Shown one piece after another: positions 17,539-25,265 of a DNA stretch of 43,403 nt. A program made the translations under genes and the position numbers. Each line of letters starts with the position of its first letter. Position 1 is the stretch's first letter. Source of the stretch: Flavobacteriales bacterium (lineage in GTDB: Bacteria > Bacteroidota > Bacteroidia > Flavobacteriales_D > Sanyastnellaceae); NCBI GenBank assembly GCA_947442505.1, contig CANEVR010000016.1, positions 1 to 43,403 on the forward strand. The letters run 5' to 3'. The notes below the pieces were generated by a model. The model did not search any database, was not told where the DNA came from, and was given only the letters and a program-made list of their open reading frames with translations.

Positions 17539-20500
17539 TGAATAAAATGAAATCCAAATCAATGAAAAAAATAAGTGTTTTTTTGCTGTCCCTATTTGCT
17601 TGGACAGCGCAATCACAATTTGTGATTAATGAGGTAGATGTAGATCAGACGGGAACAGATACGCAGGAGTTTATTGAATTAAAAGGAACTCCGGGTTTTT
17701 CTTTGTCGGGATATGTGATGGTTTTATTCAATGGAAACAATGCTACCGAAGCTTCTTATTTGGCAGTGGATTTATCGGGTGTAATTCCTGCTTCTGGTTA
17801 CTTTGTTATTGGAAATCCGTTGGTTCCCAACGTTAATCAAATTGTAGATCCCGGTGCGAGTGGAGCATTTCAAAATGGAGCAGATGCCGTAGCCATTTAT
17901 CAAGGTACAGCAGCAGCTTGGCCAAATGGAACTTCACCAACGTTAACAGGTGCTGTGGACGCAGTGGTTTACGGTACTGATGATGCAAACGATACAGGAT
18001 TGTTGGGCATTTTTGTTCCTGGTCAAATCCAAGTCAATGAAAGTCCAAGTGCCACGACTTCGTCTTCTAGAATTCCCGATGGAGGGACTCCATTTAACCA
18101 ATCGGTATTTAGTGCACAAACACCTACCCCGGGGGCTTCCAATTCAGGTGAAGTTGCGGGTTGTATGGATGTGACTGCATGTAACTTTAACGCCAATGCA
18201 ACCTCTGATGATGGTTCATGCGCTACTGTTGGTGATGCATGTGATGACGGCAATGCAGGAACAGCGGGTGATGCTTATGATGCATCTTGTCAATGTATTG
18301 GTGAAATTTCGGGTTGTATGGATGCTTCTGCTTGTAATTACAATGCAGCGGCAGTGTTGGACGATGGATCTTGCGCTTTACCAGGAGATGCGTGTAATGA
18401 CAACAATGGTGCAACCATCAATGACGTCTATGATGCAAGTTGTATTTGTATAGGAGAAGATTCTGGACAAAGCACTGTGGTATTGGCTGAGCAAGCTGGA
18501 GTTGGAGCTACTGTTACTGTAACAGGAATCATTACCAATGGAGTTGAGATGGGAAGTGCAGTCCGTTACATTCAAGATTTTGGCGGTGGATTGGCCATCT
18601 ATCCTGGCACAGCATGGACCACTTTTACAGCACCCAATCGCGGTGATTTGGTTACTGTGACTGGAACACTTTCTGAATTCGGTGGTCTTTTGGAATTGGG
18701 TCCTACATTGACTGCTGTTACAGTTAATGCCACCAATCAAACGTTGCCAACTCCACAATTGATTACACCTGCTCAGTTGGGTGAGTCATTGGAAGGTGAA
18801 TTGGTGACGGTTGAGAATGTTGTGTTTGATTTGGCAGGAACGCCTATATCTGGAAACTCAACCTACAATTTCACTTCTAATGGTGAGCAAGGAGCAATTT
18901 ACATCAGGGCAGGAAGCGTATTGGTGGGTGTAAATTTGCCAGCAAGCGCGGTAACCTTAGTCGGAATCGCTTCACAATATGATCCTGCAGCTCCTTTTGA
19001 TGCGGGTTATCAAATTTTACCAAGGGATGAGAATGATTTTATTTTACCTCCAGGTGTAGCCATCTTAGGTCAAGTGGTGCAAGAGAACATCAATACCACT
19101 TCTTTTGATTTGACATGGGCTACCAATAATCCCGGCAACAGCCAAGTCAATTATGGATTAACTCCAGCCTTGGGTCAGTCTGTTGTAGTAAATGACAACG
19201 TTACAGATCATACAGTAACAGTGACAGGTCTTGAGCCCGGTACCATTTACTATTGTTCAGTGACTTCAACCAATGCGGATGGAAGTTCTAGTTCTACAGT
19301 TCGTCCATACGCAACAAAGAGTTTGAGCTCAGGTGAGATTCGTGTTTATTTCAATCGTCAGGTTGACACGACCTATGCCACCGTTGAAAATGCCTTGAGC
19401 ATTGGCGCTGGATCAAATGATAGTATTGCAGCATATATCAGCAGAGCGCAACAGTCAGTGGACATTGCCATTTACAATTTTACAGATGATGCTGTCATTG
19501 CCAACGCAATAAATGCTCGATATGATGCTGGAGTCCAAGTGCGAGTCGTTGCAGATGGGTCAACAGCACAAATGGGTTTAAGTTTGCTTAACCCTGCAAT
19601 ACCTGTAGTTGAGAGAGTAAATACCTCTGGCACTGGTATCATGCACAATAAGTTTCTTATAGTAGATGCTGATGATGTTGACAATGCATGGGTATGGACA
19701 GGTTCTATGAACTGGACAGACAACAATCTTAACAATGACTATAACAACATCATCATTTTCCAAGATCAAAGTATCGCGCGCGGTTATCGTTTGGAATTTG
19801 AAGAAATGTGGGGCGGCAGTGGATCAAATCCTGGAAACCCCAATGGTGTTTTCGGAGCTGCCAAATCAGCCAATACACCAACAGAGTATGTACTTGGCCC
19901 CAACAATATTCGTGTTGAAAGTTATTTCTCTCCTACCGACAATGCCAATGGAGCCATTATCCGTTCCATGCAAACCACGGATGCCAATTTGGATTATGCT
20001 GTTTTGGCGTTTACTCGTCAAGACATTGCAGATGCCATCATTGCTGAAGATGATTTGTTCCTTGTGTTGGTTCGTGGTATTATAGAACAAACTTCAGATC
20101 CTGCATCAGAGTATGGTTATTTACAAACAGCAGGTCAAGACGTAAGATCTCATGAAGGCATAACTTACGATGTTCATCACAAGTATTTGATAGTGGATCA
20201 CAGCAGCTTGGATTCTGATCCTTTGGTTTTAACGGGTAGTCATAACTGGAGTTCTGCTGCGCAGACTACCAATGATGAGAATACCGTAATTGTTCACGAT
20301 GCCCGTGTGGCCAATCTTTATCTTCAGGAATTCATGAACCTTTGGGGAACTGAACCCGCTTCTGTAGAAAACGCAACGGATGGAACAGGAAACATGTATC
20401 CCAATCCTGCCGAGAATCAATTGTGGATAGCTCTTCCGAAAGGTGTTCAAAATGCAAACGTTTTTGTATTCAATCAATCCGGTCAAATGGTTCAAGAGTT

Positions 20501-20615
20501 TGCCGTAGGTCAAGGTTTGCAGTCGGTTCAATTGGCAGGTTTGTCTAGTGGTGTTTATCATTTTCAAGTGGTGAGTGAGAGCAGAAGTTGGAACAAACAA
20601 GTAATTGTCAAATAA
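17538..20615 (+). CDS. secreted multidomain LTD / phospholipase D-fold protein, T9SS type A
   Basis: 1025 residues. Start at 17538 overlaps the receptor stop; ATGs at 17547 and 17562 are also possible and the last sits right at the signal peptide (MKKISVFLLSLFAWTAQSQ). Domains in order: LTD (about 28-200); two cysteine modules GCMDVTACNFNANATSDDGS and GCMDASACNYNAAAVLDDGS (about 207-310); an OB-fold-like region (about 315-505); a fibronectin-III-like domain (about 515-595); a PLD-fold catalytic part with two complete HxK(x4)D motifs, HNKFLIVD (His703, Lys705, Asp710) and HHKYLIVD (His880, Lys882, Asp887), each followed by a TGSxNW element; and a T9SS sorting domain from MYPNPAENQ. The two HKD motifs suggest an active phosphodiesterase. 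The LTD and OB-like parts favour nucleic acid over phospholipid as substrate, but that is inference. Confidence 0.88.
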   Translation: MNKMKSKSMKKISVFLLSLFAWTAQSQFVINEVDVDQTGTDTQEFIELKGTPGFSLSGYVMVLFNGNNATEASYLAVDLSGVIPASGYFVIGNPLVPNVNQIVDPGASGAFQNGADAVAIYQGTAAAWPNGTSPTLTGAVDAVVYGTDDANDTGLLGIFVPGQIQVNESPSATTSSSRIPDGGTPFNQSVFSAQTPTPGASNSGEVAGCMDVTACNFNANATSDDGSCATVGDACDDGNAGTAGDAYDASCQCIGEISGCMDASACNYNAAAVLDDGSCALPGDACNDNNGATINDVYDASCICIGEDSGQSTVVLAEQAGVGATVTVTGIITNGVEMGSAVRYIQDFGGGLAIYPGTAWTTFTAPNRGDLVTVTGTLSEFGGLLELGPTLTAVTVNATNQTLPTPQLITPAQLGESLEGELVTVENVVFDLAGTPISGNSTYNFTSNGEQGAIYIRAGSVLVGVNLPASAVTLVGIASQYDPAAPFDAGYQILPRDENDFILPPGVAILGQVVQENINTTSFDLTWATNNPGNSQVNYGLTPALGQSVVVNDNVTDHTVTVTGLEPGTIYYCSVTSTNADGSSSSTVRPYATKSLSSGEIRVYFNRQVDTTYATVENALSIGAGSNDSIAAYISRAQQSVDIAIYNFTDDAVIANAINARYDAGVQVRVVADGSTAQMGLSLLNPAIPVVERVNTSGTGIMHNKFLIVDADDVDNAWVWTGSMNWTDNNLNNDYNNIIIFQDQSIARGYRLEFEEMWGGSGSNPGNPNGVFGAAKSANTPTEYVLGPNNIRVESYFSPTDNANGAIIRSMQTTDANLDYAVLAFTRQDIADAIIAEDDLFLVLVRGIIEQTSDPASEYGYLQTAGQDVRSHEGITYDVHHKYLIVDHSSLDSDPLVLTGSHNWSSAAQTTNDENTVIVHDARVANLYLQEFMNLWGTEPASVENATDGTGNMYPNPAENQLWIALPKGVQNANVFVFNQSGQMVQEFAVGQGLQSVQLAGLSSGVYHFQVVSESRSWNKQVIVK

Positions 20616-20635
20616 GTGCATGCAAAATCAATGAA

Positions 20636-20664
20636 TTAAAAAAGGGGAGTGATCCCCTTTTTTG
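20636..20664 (+). terminator. intrinsic terminator after the LTD/PLD gene
   Basis: A-rich 5' arm and GGGGA, loop GTGA, TCCCC, then six T. It begins about 20 bases past the stop at 20615 and closes the receptor-PLD operon. Confidence 0.88.
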
Positions 20665-20676
20665 TTTTATTTGGTG

Positions 20677-20684
20677 TAAATTTG
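20677..20684 (+). promoter_or_regulatory. -7 box of the frameshifted small gene
   Basis: A perfect TAAATTTG ends exactly four bases before the ATG at 20689. No TTG is found at the normal -33 distance because the terminator hairpin occupies that position. Confidence 0.4.
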
Positions 20685-20688
20685 TATA

Positions 20689-21172
20689 ATGAAATTGATA
20701 TTGTCAGCCGCTTTTATTTGTCTTTGTTCACTCTTGACTTTGGCACAAGCGCCTAAATCTTATTCCATTTCAAGCTGTCGCAAAAAGTGTAGACGGTTAT
20801 GTTCTGACTTCTCAAAATGTATCGGTAAATTTTAAAATCAGATCCAATAGTGAATTAGGGTTGGTAATTTTTGAAGAAAATCAAGATGTGATTACCTCAC
20901 CGGTGGGTTCATTTTCAGCCAATATTGGCCAAGGTGCAATGGTCTCCGGAAGTTTAAATTCACTCGCCAATGACAATGTGAATTATTACTTGGAAGTTAA
21001 TTTGACCATTGGTGCACAGACCTACCCGCTAGGAACAAGGAAATTGAATCCCGTTCATCATGCCAAATATGCCAATGGAGAGCGATTCAGAATCAGTGAG
21101 GTTGGCGATACATTGTACAAGGGAGGCAATGAAGGAATCATCATCCCAGGGATTAGCGGAGCCAACAATTAA
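20689..21172 (+). pseudogene. small secreted protein gene broken by a one-base frameshift
   Basis: Reading from the ATG at 20689 gives a clean signal peptide (KLILSAAFICLCSLLTLAQ) followed by APKSYS, then goes out of frame and stops at 20833 after 48 residues. From 20768 the next frame continues with FQAVAKSVDGYVLTSQNVSV and stays open to 21172. Joined, this gives APKSYS-FQAVAKSVDG, the typical opening of a Bacteroidota secreted domain usually written APQ-[SA]-F-x-YQAV-x-RD-x-xG. Removing one base near 20767 restores a 160-residue protein. The intact gene would have no T9SS tail. Either a real inactivating mutation or a sequencing or assembly error; the downstream frame shows no further damage, so the event is recent or artificial. 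Confidence 0.82.
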
Positions 21173-21232
21173 TTCCACCTTTGTCTTTTAATAATTTTTT
21201 TTAATTATACATTCTGGTCTGCTCTTCGATTA

Positions 21233-21240
21233 TAGTTTCG
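21233..21240 (+). promoter_or_regulatory. candidate -7 box of mpl
   Basis: TAGTTTCG matches TAnnTTTG at five of six fixed positions and ends four bases before the ATG at 21245. No good -33 TTG is seen, so on its own the call is weak. Confidence 0.3.
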
Positions 21241-21244
21241 GGGA

Positions 21245-22609
21245 ATGAAGGTTCATTTGATAGCGATTGGGGGCAGTGCCATGCATAATTTGGCCATAGC
21301 CCTTTGTGACAAAGGGTATTTGGTTTCAGGGAGTGATGATGAGATTTTTGAGCCCAGTAAATCTCGATTGGCGAAAAAGGATTTATTGCCAACTTCTTTG
21401 GGATGGGATGCCGCAAGGATTCATGCAGATTTGGATGCTGTTATCGTTGGTATGCACGCCAGAGCAGATAATCCCGAACTCCTGAAGGCACAAGAATTGG
21501 GTCTTAAAATATATTCTTATCCAGAATATATCTTTGAACAAACCAAAGATAAAAAGCGTATCGTTATTGGCGGCAGTCACGGCAAAACCACCATCACATC
21601 CATGTTGCTTCATGTATTTAAGCAAAATGAAATAGCTTGTGATTTTATGGTTGGAGCGCAATTGGCAGGATTTGATTGCATGGTCAAACTCACAGAGGAT
21701 GCAGAGTATGTTATACTTGAGGGGGATGAGTATTTGTCATCACCCATTGATTTAAGACCAAAATTTCATCTATACAAACCACACATTGCCTTGATAAGTG
21801 GTATTGCATGGGACCATATCAATGTTTTCCCAACGTTTCAAAACTATATACATCAGTTTGATGTGTTTATTGATTGCATAGAACCCAATGGCGCGTTGAT
21901 TTATGCCAGTGAAGATCCTGAAGTTCTAAAACTTGCGCAAAAGCCAAGGCACCGAAGTATTGAAACTTTGGGTTACGGGCCTCACCCCAACAAAGTGGAA
22001 AATGGTGTTACCTACTTGGATACCACATCAGGATGGCTTCCCATTAAGGTTTTTGGTCATCACAATTTGCAAAACCTGAACGGGGCCATGCAGATATGCA
22101 GAATGGTAGGAATTTCAGACGAAGGATTTTATTCCGCGATTGCTTCATTTGAGGGAGCTTCAAAGCGTTTGGAAATTGTAGCGCGAAGAAACCAAGGAAT
22201 TGTTTTCAAAGATTTTGCGCACTCACCATCGAAGCTCAAGGCCACAAGTTCAGCTGTCAAACGACAATTCCCGCAACACCGCATTGTGGCTTGCATGGAG
22301 CTGCACACCTTTAGCAGTCTCAATTCCGCATTTTTGGAACAATATGCGCACAGCATGGATGAACCAGATGTAGCCATTGTTTACTTTAATCCGCATACCA
22401 TTGAGCACAAGCGGTTGGACCCCATTAGTGTGGATGATGTGAAAAAAGCTTTTCAACGGGAGGATTTGATCGTGTTAACTGATGCCAGTTTGGTTGAAAT
22501 GATTTTAATGGAAAGTGATTGGGAGAAAACGCACTTATTATGGATGACCAGTGGCAATTTTGATGGGTTGGACATCGCAGATTTGGCTTTGCGATTACCA
22601 ATGAATTAA
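21245..22609 (+). CDS. mpl: Mpl, UDP-MurNAc:tripeptide ligase
   Basis: Mpl joins the recycled tripeptide L-Ala-gamma-D-Glu-meso-DAP to UDP-MurNAc, returning wall peptides to peptidoglycan synthesis. The 454-residue protein is a Mur-family ligase. It has a Rossmann-like N-terminus HLIAIGGSAMHNLAIALCDK, in which GSAM replaces the GIGMSG of MurC (typical of Mpl), the ATP loop GGSHGKTTITSM, LEGDEYLSSPIDLRPKF with the carbamylation/Mg region, HHNLQNLNGAMQICR, and FKDFAHSPSKLKATSSAVK with the C-terminal domain's peptide-binding site. It is the first gene of the tightly packed run continuing to rnhA. Confidence 0.92.
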   Translation: MKVHLIAIGGSAMHNLAIALCDKGYLVSGSDDEIFEPSKSRLAKKDLLPTSLGWDAARIHADLDAVIVGMHARADNPELLKAQELGLKIYSYPEYIFEQTKDKKRIVIGGSHGKTTITSMLLHVFKQNEIACDFMVGAQLAGFDCMVKLTEDAEYVILEGDEYLSSPIDLRPKFHLYKPHIALISGIAWDHINVFPTFQNYIHQFDVFIDCIEPNGALIYASEDPEVLKLAQKPRHRSIETLGYGPHPNKVENGVTYLDTTSGWLPIKVFGHHNLQNLNGAMQICRMVGISDEGFYSAIASFEGASKRLEIVARRNQGIVFKDFAHSPSKLKATSSAVKRQFPQHRIVACMELHTFSSLNSAFLEQYAHSMDEPDVAIVYFNPHTIEHKRLDPISVDDVKKAFQREDLIVLTDASLVEMILMESDWEKTHLLWMTSGNFDGLDIADLALRLPMN

Positions 22610-22621
22610 TCATTATCTTGG
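22588..22621 (+). promoter_or_regulatory. candidate promoter of the nucleotidyltransferase-GHMP gene
   Basis: TTTG at 22588-22591, spacer of 22, TATCTTGG at 22614-22621 (one mismatch to TAnnTTTG), four bases before the ATG at 22626. It overlaps the end of mpl, so the sugar operon may be expressed apart from mpl. Confidence 0.4.
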
Positions 22622-22625
22622 GACG

Positions 22626-23762
22626 ATGAAAGTTCCAAAAGTTATGGTATCTGGATGTTTTGATGCATTGCATCCGGGGCACATTGCATTTCTAGAGCGC
22701 GCGGCAGATTTCGGTGATTTATTTGTATGCATAGGCAATGACGCCAATGTCTTGCAATTGAAGAACAGGCCCACCTATTTCAATGAGCACGAACGAACAT
22801 ATTTGCTAAGTGCTTTGAGTGTTGTAAAAGAAGTCAAAATCAGTAAAGGGTTTGGCCAGTTGGATTTTATTGAAGAGCTAAACGAAATTGTTCCAGATTA
22901 TTTTGTTGTTAATGAAGATGGGCATAGCGAAGAAAAGCAGGCACTCATTGAGTCTAGTGGAGTCCAATACATTGTACTAGAAAGAACACCCAAAGAGGGT
23001 TTACCTGCACGGTCAACGACTCAATTTAGGAAAGATACAGAGATGCCATTTCGAATCGATTTGGCAGGCGGATGGTTGGATCAACCCTTTGTCAGTGAGC
23101 ACTGCCCTGGTCCTGTTATTACCATTTCCATTTTACCAACGGTCAACTTTAATTTGAGAAGTGGAATGGCCTCTAGCACAAGAAACACAGCGTTGAGTTT
23201 ATGGGGAAAACACCTGCCCAGTCAAGACACTGAGCAAGTGGCCAAGTTACTTTTCGCTGCTGATAATCCCCCTGGAAAGAAAAATGTTTCAGGCTCTCAA
23301 GATGCAATAGGCATTGTTTTTCCAGGCTTAAATAGGTTGGATTATGCCAATGATTATTGGCCGCAAGGCATTACCACCGTTCTTGATGAAGATACATTAT
23401 TGTGGTTGGAGCATCATCTGTTTTTGATTCCAATAGGGCCGCGAGAAGATGGTTTTGAGGTTCTGGACGAAGTCCATCTCAGTCATGATGGAGCAGCACA
23501 ATTGGCTGATGCAGCTAAAAATGTTTGGATGAGTATTCTGAATAAAGACTTGAATGGATTGGGGAGATGGATGACGGCATCATTTAGAGCGCAGTGTCAG
23601 CTATTTCCGCTCATGACCAATGAAACGGCAGAAGCCATACTAAAACCAATTGAATCCGATATTTTGGGTTTTAAGATTTCAGGCGCAGGTGGTGGTGGTT
23701 ATTGGGTGGTTGTTTCAGAATACAAATTGGAATCTTTCATTCCAATTAAAATAAGAAGATAA
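22626..23762 (+). CDS. cytidylyltransferase-like / GHMP kinase-like fusion protein
   Basis: 378 residues in two halves. Residues 4-135 form a nucleotidyltransferase of the cytidylyltransferase family (PF01467): VMVSGCFDALHPGHIAFLER with the HPGH site (16-19), and ARSTTQ (128-133) matching the family's RSTT element. Residues about 141-378 resemble the GHMP sugar kinases of the HddA/fucokinase type: FRIDLAGGWLDQP (142-154) is motif 1 and FKISGAGGGGYWVV (349-362) is motif 3. The canonical GLGSSSA phosphate loop is not seen; a conserved-looking VSGSQDAIGIVFPGL (221-235) occupies roughly its place, so kinase activity is uncertain. The kinase half is short (about 235 residues). Transferase-kinase fusions such as HldE and FKP activate sugars, and the next genes are a FucP-like transporter and a mutarotase, so activation of a scavenged sugar is the best inference. 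The substrate is unknown. Confidence 0.8.
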   Translation: MKVPKVMVSGCFDALHPGHIAFLERAADFGDLFVCIGNDANVLQLKNRPTYFNEHERTYLLSALSVVKEVKISKGFGQLDFIEELNEIVPDYFVVNEDGHSEEKQALIESSGVQYIVLERTPKEGLPARSTTQFRKDTEMPFRIDLAGGWLDQPFVSEHCPGPVITISILPTVNFNLRSGMASSTRNTALSLWGKHLPSQDTEQVAKLLFAADNPPGKKNVSGSQDAIGIVFPGLNRLDYANDYWPQGITTVLDEDTLLWLEHHLFLIPIGPREDGFEVLDEVHLSHDGAAQLADAAKNVWMSILNKDLNGLGRWMTASFRAQCQLFPLMTNETAEAILKPIESDILGFKISGAGGGGYWVVVSEYKLESFIPIKIRR

Positions 23763-24934
23763 TGAAGCATAGTCAATCGTTGTTTTTAGCCCTGGTATCA
23801 TTGTTTTTTATGTGGGCATTGGCGCACAACTTAAATCCAATTTTGATTGCCAAGTTGCGACAGTCTTTTCAATTGTCGGACACCAAGGCCATGTTGGTGG
23901 ACAGCGCTTTTTATATCGCTTATTTTATCATGGCCTTGCCATCTGCTTTTTTGATTGCTAAAATGGGTTATCAAAAAACCATCTTGTTGGGGTTGGCATT
24001 GTTTGCCACCGGTATATTGGGATTCTTACCAGCATCACTCTTTCATTCTTATGCCTTTTTCTTGGGTGCTTTGTTGTTAATCGGTTTGGGGATTACGATG
24101 CTTGAAGCAGCTGCCAATCCATTGATAACGCGAATTTCCGCTCCAGAACAACAAGTGTACAGACTCAATTTGGCGCAAAGTTTCAATGGTCTTGGCGCTA
24201 TGGTTGCCGCTGGTTTGGGAGGCTTTTTACTATTGGATGAAACAGATCAGAATAGTCAATTGGAAACAACACCTTTCGTTGTGCTGGCTCTGATTATTGT
24301 TTGCTTAATGTTTTTCATCTACCGTTTGAAATTTCCAATATTTCATGAGACAAGTCTTGATGCACCATCAAATTCAAATGGCATTTTTAAGAACAAGTCT
24401 TTTGTAATGTCCGTGGTTGCTCAGTTTCTATATGTGGGTTCACAGATTGGTGTTTCAAGTTTTTTTATCCGGTACATGAGTCAATACTTTTCTCATAGTA
24501 TGCAGGAATCAGCCTATTACCTTTCTCTTTCATTGGCTTTTTTTACAACAGGAAGATTCATTGGATCTTGGATGATGAGAAGATGGCTGGCAGAGCGAAT
24601 TCTTTTGTTCTACTCTTTAGGTGCTGCCATTTGTACGGTAGGGGTTGTGTTGGCTCAGCCATTTTCACAGTTCTTTTTGTTGGCACTTCCGTTTTTCATG
24701 TCCATCATGTTCCCTACCATCTTTGCGCTTGGAATAGGCTCTTTGCAAAACAACAAAGAGCGTGGCGGTGCGTTTATTGTCATGACCATTTCAGGCGGAG
24801 CTTTGATTCCATTTGCAATGGCTCAATTGGCGCAATGGTCTGGGAATTTAAGTTGGGCCTATATTTTGCCAATGGTGTGCTTTTGCTTTGTTGGGGTATT
24901 TGCTTTTTATTTCAAAAGAATGCAGCATGAATGA
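23762..24934 (+). CDS. FucP-like sugar:proton symporter (FHS family MFS)
   Basis: 390 residues with twelve predicted membrane segments. FFMWALAHNLNPILIAKLRQ near the N-terminus and LEAAANPLITRISAPEQ followed by RLNLAQSFNGLGAM are the signatures of the fucose-galactose-hexuronate:H+ symporter family (FucP type). It would import a monosaccharide across the inner membrane. Its start shares one base with the previous stop (TAATG), and it overlaps the mutarotase by eight bases. The family handles L-fucose, glucose/galactose, N-acetylglucosamine and others; which sugar cannot be read from sequence, though the RhaM-like partner points toward a 6-deoxyhexose. Confidence 0.88.
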   Translation: MKHSQSLFLALVSLFFMWALAHNLNPILIAKLRQSFQLSDTKAMLVDSAFYIAYFIMALPSAFLIAKMGYQKTILLGLALFATGILGFLPASLFHSYAFFLGALLLIGLGITMLEAAANPLITRISAPEQQVYRLNLAQSFNGLGAMVAAGLGGFLLLDETDQNSQLETTPFVVLALIIVCLMFFIYRLKFPIFHETSLDAPSNSNGIFKNKSFVMSVVAQFLYVGSQIGVSSFFIRYMSQYFSHSMQESAYYLSLSLAFFTTGRFIGSWMMRRWLAERILLFYSLGAAICTVGVVLAQPFSQFFLLALPFFMSIMFPTIFALGIGSLQNNKERGGAFIVMTISGGALIPFAMAQLAQWSGNLSWAYILPMVCFCFVGVFAFYFKRMQHE

Positions 24935-25265
24935 GTATGTTTTTTTTCTGGATTTGGTTGATGATCCAGACGGAATCGCTGAATATGAAAAATGGCATCA
25001 AAACGTTTGGCCAGAAGTAGAGGCGCAGATTTTGAAATCAGGCATCACATCATGTCGCATTTATAGATTAAGTAATCGTTTGGTTTTAATAGCACATTCC
25101 AATCAGGAGATGAATTGGGAGAAGAAGTCCATCGCTGATTTGGGTCACCCTCCAACAGTTGAATGGGAAAAACTAATGTGGAAGTTTCAACAATCTATTC
25201 CAGGTTCTCTCTCAGGCGAGAAATGGAAAATGGCGAATTTAATTTATGAACTTAAGGCAGAATGA
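24927..25265 (+). CDS. L-rhamnose/L-fucose mutarotase family protein (RhaM-like)
   Basis: 112 residues, the normal length for the RhaM family (PF05336), which interconverts alpha and beta anomers of L-rhamnose or L-fucose. YEKWHQNVWPEVEAQI contains the family histidine (His24), and RLSNRLVLIAH followed by a WEKLMWKFQ segment complete the pattern. The ATG at 24927 was chosen over an upstream in-frame start at 24888 because the earlier 13 residues lie wholly within the transporter and are not family-like. It overlaps both neighbours, so co-translation with the transporter is expected. Confidence 0.85.
   Translation: MNEYVFFLDLVDDPDGIAEYEKWHQNVWPEVEAQILKSGITSCRIYRLSNRLVLIAHSNQEMNWEKKSIADLGHPPTVEWEKLMWKFQQSIPGSLSGEKWKMANLIYELKAE

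Noticed and set aside
20689-20835. A 48-residue cysteine-rich peptide read straight from the ATG at 20689
   Set aside because: The cysteines after APKSYS come only from the shifted frame, and the next frame restores a recognisable family; a genuine small peptide is less likely than a frameshift.
20755-20840. Programmed ribosomal frameshift in the small secreted gene
   Set aside because: There is no slippery heptamer or downstream hairpin at the junction, so a mutation or sequence error is simpler.
21186-21216. AT-only symmetrical stretch after the frameshifted gene, looking like a weak terminator
   Set aside because: The stem would consist only of A-T pairs; it is more likely AT-rich spacer upstream of mpl.
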